Part shown: positions 61,351 to 64,000 of the stretch, piece by piece
Layout: every line of letters starts with the position of its first letter
Numbering within the stretch: the first letter of the stretch is position 1
Assembly (NCBI GenBank): GCA_947471505.1
Contig: CANIWM010000013.1
Location: 1-64,000 of the forward strand
Direction of reading: 5' to 3'
Source: Chthoniobacteraceae bacterium
Lineage (GTDB): Bacteria > Verrucomicrobiota > Verrucomicrobiia > Chthoniobacterales > Chthoniobacteraceae
Length of the DNA stretch: 64,000 bases
The notes under the pieces: generated by a model
The model's database searches: none
The model's input: only the letters and a program-made list of their open reading frames with translations
What the model was told of the DNA's origin: nothing
Translations under genes and position numbers: made by a program

Positions 61351-64000
61351 CATGAATCTTCCGACCCACGCGAAACGTCTGTTTCCATCCACCGCGATCG
61401 CGTTTGCGATATTGTGGATCGGCGATTTTTGGGTTCGCTGCGTGTGGAGGCCCCCGGTGGCGTTTGCGCCCGGCGACCTTTGGGGGCCGGGTGATGGGGC
61501 AGAGCCAGGCATTGGATGGCTGTTGCTCGGACAGGTCATTATTGCGGTGATTTGGTCCATCCGCTTCGCCTCGCCCAAGTCGGCAAAAAGAGCGGCGATT
61601 ACTTGCCTGTCTGCGGGGCTGGTGAGCCAGGCGTGTTCGCTCGTTGCTCATGGCGCTTCGCCGTGGACGCTGGGTCTCGCGATGAAGGGGTTCGTCGCGG
61701 GGGTTTTTCAAGGGACGCTGCTCGCCGTGGCATTCCTCACTGCTGCGCGGTGCCGCACTTCTCGGACGGTTCGGATGTGGGTGTTGCGTTTCGCGTTGGC
61801 GTCGGTGCCGCCGTCGTTACTGCTCGTCGGGGCGGAAGTCGCGCTGCGAATTTCCGGCTACGGGTTTGACCCTCATCTTTTTGTCCGCGCCACGGACGGA
61901 GCGCTCCGTGCGAACGAGCGATTCGCATGGCGATTTATGCCGAGTGCCTTGGCGCGGTCCCCTGCTCCGGAACGGCTCGCGGTGCCCAAGCCGCCCGGAA
62001 CCCGGCGTGTTTTCCTGCTCGGGAGCTCGGCGGCGATGGGCTACCCGAGTCCGGCGTTCGGCGTAGGGCGAGTGCTTGAGGTGATGCTCCAGGCTGCGCA
62101 TCCCGACGTGCGGGTCGAGGTCATCAACACCGCGATGACGGCGATCAATTCCCACGTCGTGGCAGAAATTGCGCGCGAGTGCCGAGACTACGAACCAGAC
62201 CTGTTCATCGTGTACACGGGGAACAACGAAGTCGTGGGTCCATATGGCCCCGGCACTGTCCTCAGCGCCGTGCAGAGCAACCGCTTGTTCATCCGCGCCG
62301 GGGTCGCGATGTCGTCACTGCGGGTTGGTCAATGGATGAGTCGGCTGACGTCCGGGAGCGGGCCGGTGCGCTGGGGCGGGATGGAGATGTTCGCGAGCAA
62401 CGCCATTTCCGCAGGCGATTCGCGGCTGCTGGGTGTGGTTGAAAACTATCGGGCAAACCTCGCCAGTATCTGCGCCAGCGGCGGGAGTGCGGGAGCGCGC
62501 GTCATTCTATGCACTGTGCCGGTGAACCTCCGCGACCTCGCGCCGTTTGGCTCGCCCGAAGCCGCCACTCGCTACGCACGCGGGCGGGAGTTGCTGGACG
62601 CTGGGAAGGTCGTGGAAGCCGGCGAAAGCTTTGCCGCCGCTCGGGATATGGATTCGGTGCGCTTCCGAGCCGACTCAGCGCTGGTATCCGCCGCCCGCAG
62701 GGTGGCGGAAGCGGAGGCCCGTCCAGGGCTGGCGCTCGCCGATCTCGCAGCGGGACTGGAGAAACGCTCCGGCGGAGCGCCAGGGGACGACTTTTTCCTC
62801 GAACACGTGCATTTGAACTTTGCCGGAAATTACGCCGCCGCGCTCATCATCCTTGACGCGATCGAGCCGGGCGCAGTGGGTCGCGCTCCGGACGCTGAGA
62901 CTTGCGCAACGGCGCTCGCCTTTACTCCTTGGGACGCTGCGGCGGGCGCAAAGATGGTGCTCGATTTACTGGCGCGCCCGCCATTTGGCCCGCAACACGA
63001 AAACCTGCGGCAGAAGGCGCGCGAATCCCTCGCCGAGGCGCAGGCAAAAATACGCGCGACGGGCGCTGTCGCTGCTGCACGAGCGGTGTACGAAAAGGCC
63101 GCAAGCGAGCGACCGAACGACTTCTGGATCGCGTCGAACTTCGCCAGCTTCCTCTCCCAGACGGGCGATACCGTTGCCGAAACCACCGTCCGCCGCCGCA
63201 CCGTGGAACTGCGCCCCGAGGTCGCATCGAGCAAGGTGGAGCTGGCACGGGTGCTTTGGAAATCCGGCAGGGAATCGGAGTCGCGCGAGCTTTTTGAAAA
63301 TGCAGAAACGCAGATGCCGGAGAACGCGGCACTTCGCAAATCGATCGCCGATGTCTTTCTTGAAAACAACCAACTCGACGCTGCCGAAAAGCAGTTGCGC
63401 GCCACGCTCGCCATCCAGCCGGAATTTCCTTCGGCGCAGGTCAATCTCGCCGCTATCGCGCAATCAAAAGGCAATTTTTCGGAAGCGGAGCAACTGTTGC
63501 TCGCCGCCCTCGCAGTGAGGAGTGATGCCGCCGCTCACGCAAATCTCGGCAACTTGCTCGTCCGCCAGAATCGCACCGAGGAAGCGCTGCCGCACTTCGA
63601 ATGCGCGGCCAAACTTGAGCCGCGCGACATCGGCGCGAGCCAGAATCTCGGCGCCGCATTGCTCGCCGTTGGGAAGCTCGCCGAAGCGGAGGCTGCCTTT
63701 CGCAAAGTGCTGGAACTCGACGTGCGCAATGTCCGCGGCGAGTTCAGCCTCGGGCAAGTCAGCGCGCGACGCGGCGACTGGCTCGATGCCGAACTCCGCT
63801 GGCGCGCAATCCTTTCGCGCCAACCCGGATTTCTCCCCGCAGCACGCGAACTTGCCTGGCTGTTTGCCACCGCTCCCGACGATTCCGTCCGCCGGGCCGA
63901 CGAAGCCATCGCAATCGCCGAGCGTCTGCGACAAGCCGCAGCAGATGCTCCAGCCGTGCTCGATGCGTTAGGTGCCGCTTACGCAAATGCGGGTCGTTTC
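61351..64000 (+). CDS. SGNH-hydrolase / TPR protein, incomplete at the window end
   Basis: An open frame of at least 883 residues that runs off the right edge. The N-terminus has four or five membrane helices (about 12-160). The SGNH hydrolase part follows: VFLLGSSAAMGY (nucleophile Ser), IVYTGNNEVVGPYG (oxyanion Asn) and DDFFLEHVHLNFAGN (catalytic Asp/His). From about residue 550 on, at least eight TPR-like units occur (AANLGNLLVRQNRTEEALPH type). SGNH-TPR fusions of this kind are known in Verrucomicrobiota and Planctomycetota; the substrate is unknown. Confidence 0.88.

Overview
The window looks like a chromosomal segment of a high-GC, aerobic, respiring Gram-negative bacterium, most likely a member of the Verrucomicrobiota. 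The case rests on three things: a complete alternative complex III operon joined to an aa3 oxidase, very large secreted proteins built from CotH, lamin-tail, PKD and sugar-dehydrogenase modules, and many long intergenic inverted repeats. No rRNA or marker gene fixes the phylum, so this is an inference.

Layout. Positions 288-17750 (minus strand) hold one dense respiratory gene cluster read from right to left: actA-B-C-D-E-F (alternative complex III), an unknown anchored protein, a cbb3-like module (a CcoN-like subunit without the usual histidine ligands, CcoO-like, dihaem CcoP-like), a soluble cytochrome c, and an aa3 oxidase (subunits I, III, IV, two very small membrane proteins, II). Quinol electrons can pass from complex III through the c-type haems to the CuA/haem-copper oxidase. 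A perfect CRP-type half-site pair (TGTGA-N6-TCACA) lies about 90-105 bp upstream of actA. From 18.7 to 29.4 kb come a small exported protein, a 1967-residue CotH/lamin-tail protein, sucA and a ThuA-like protein. From 29.4 to 43.4 kb are a transglutaminase-like protein, asparagine synthase, an ACT protein, MTA phosphorylase, a glycoside hydrolase with a 21-bp coding repeat, a HAD phosphatase, a Cys-rich lipoprotein, an ECF sigma factor, a glycosyltransferase, a PQQ-like propeller and RtcB RNA ligase.

The most unusual region is 41.9-48.4 kb. RtcB, an HNH nuclease and two unknown proteins lie beside a minus-strand array of 15 tRNA genes plus a tRNA-like remnant (46290-48310). Almost all of these tRNAs carry G instead of U at T-loop position 55 (GUGC in place of GUUC) and lack the D-loop GG pair. 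Their stems are largely intact, although a few D- or T-stems are weak, and the 3' CCA is mostly encoded. Several spacers are themselves long hairpins. Only tRNA-Met(CAT) looks canonical. This is the best candidate for an undescribed system.

From 48.4 to 64 kb lie a possible small RNA, an M20 peptidase, comF, purine nucleoside phosphorylase, a DUF1826-like protein, a tandem repeat, a PIG-L deacetylase, a secreted protein, a large sugar-dehydrogenase/PKD protein split by a one-base frameshift, and an SGNH-hydrolase/TPR protein running off the right edge.
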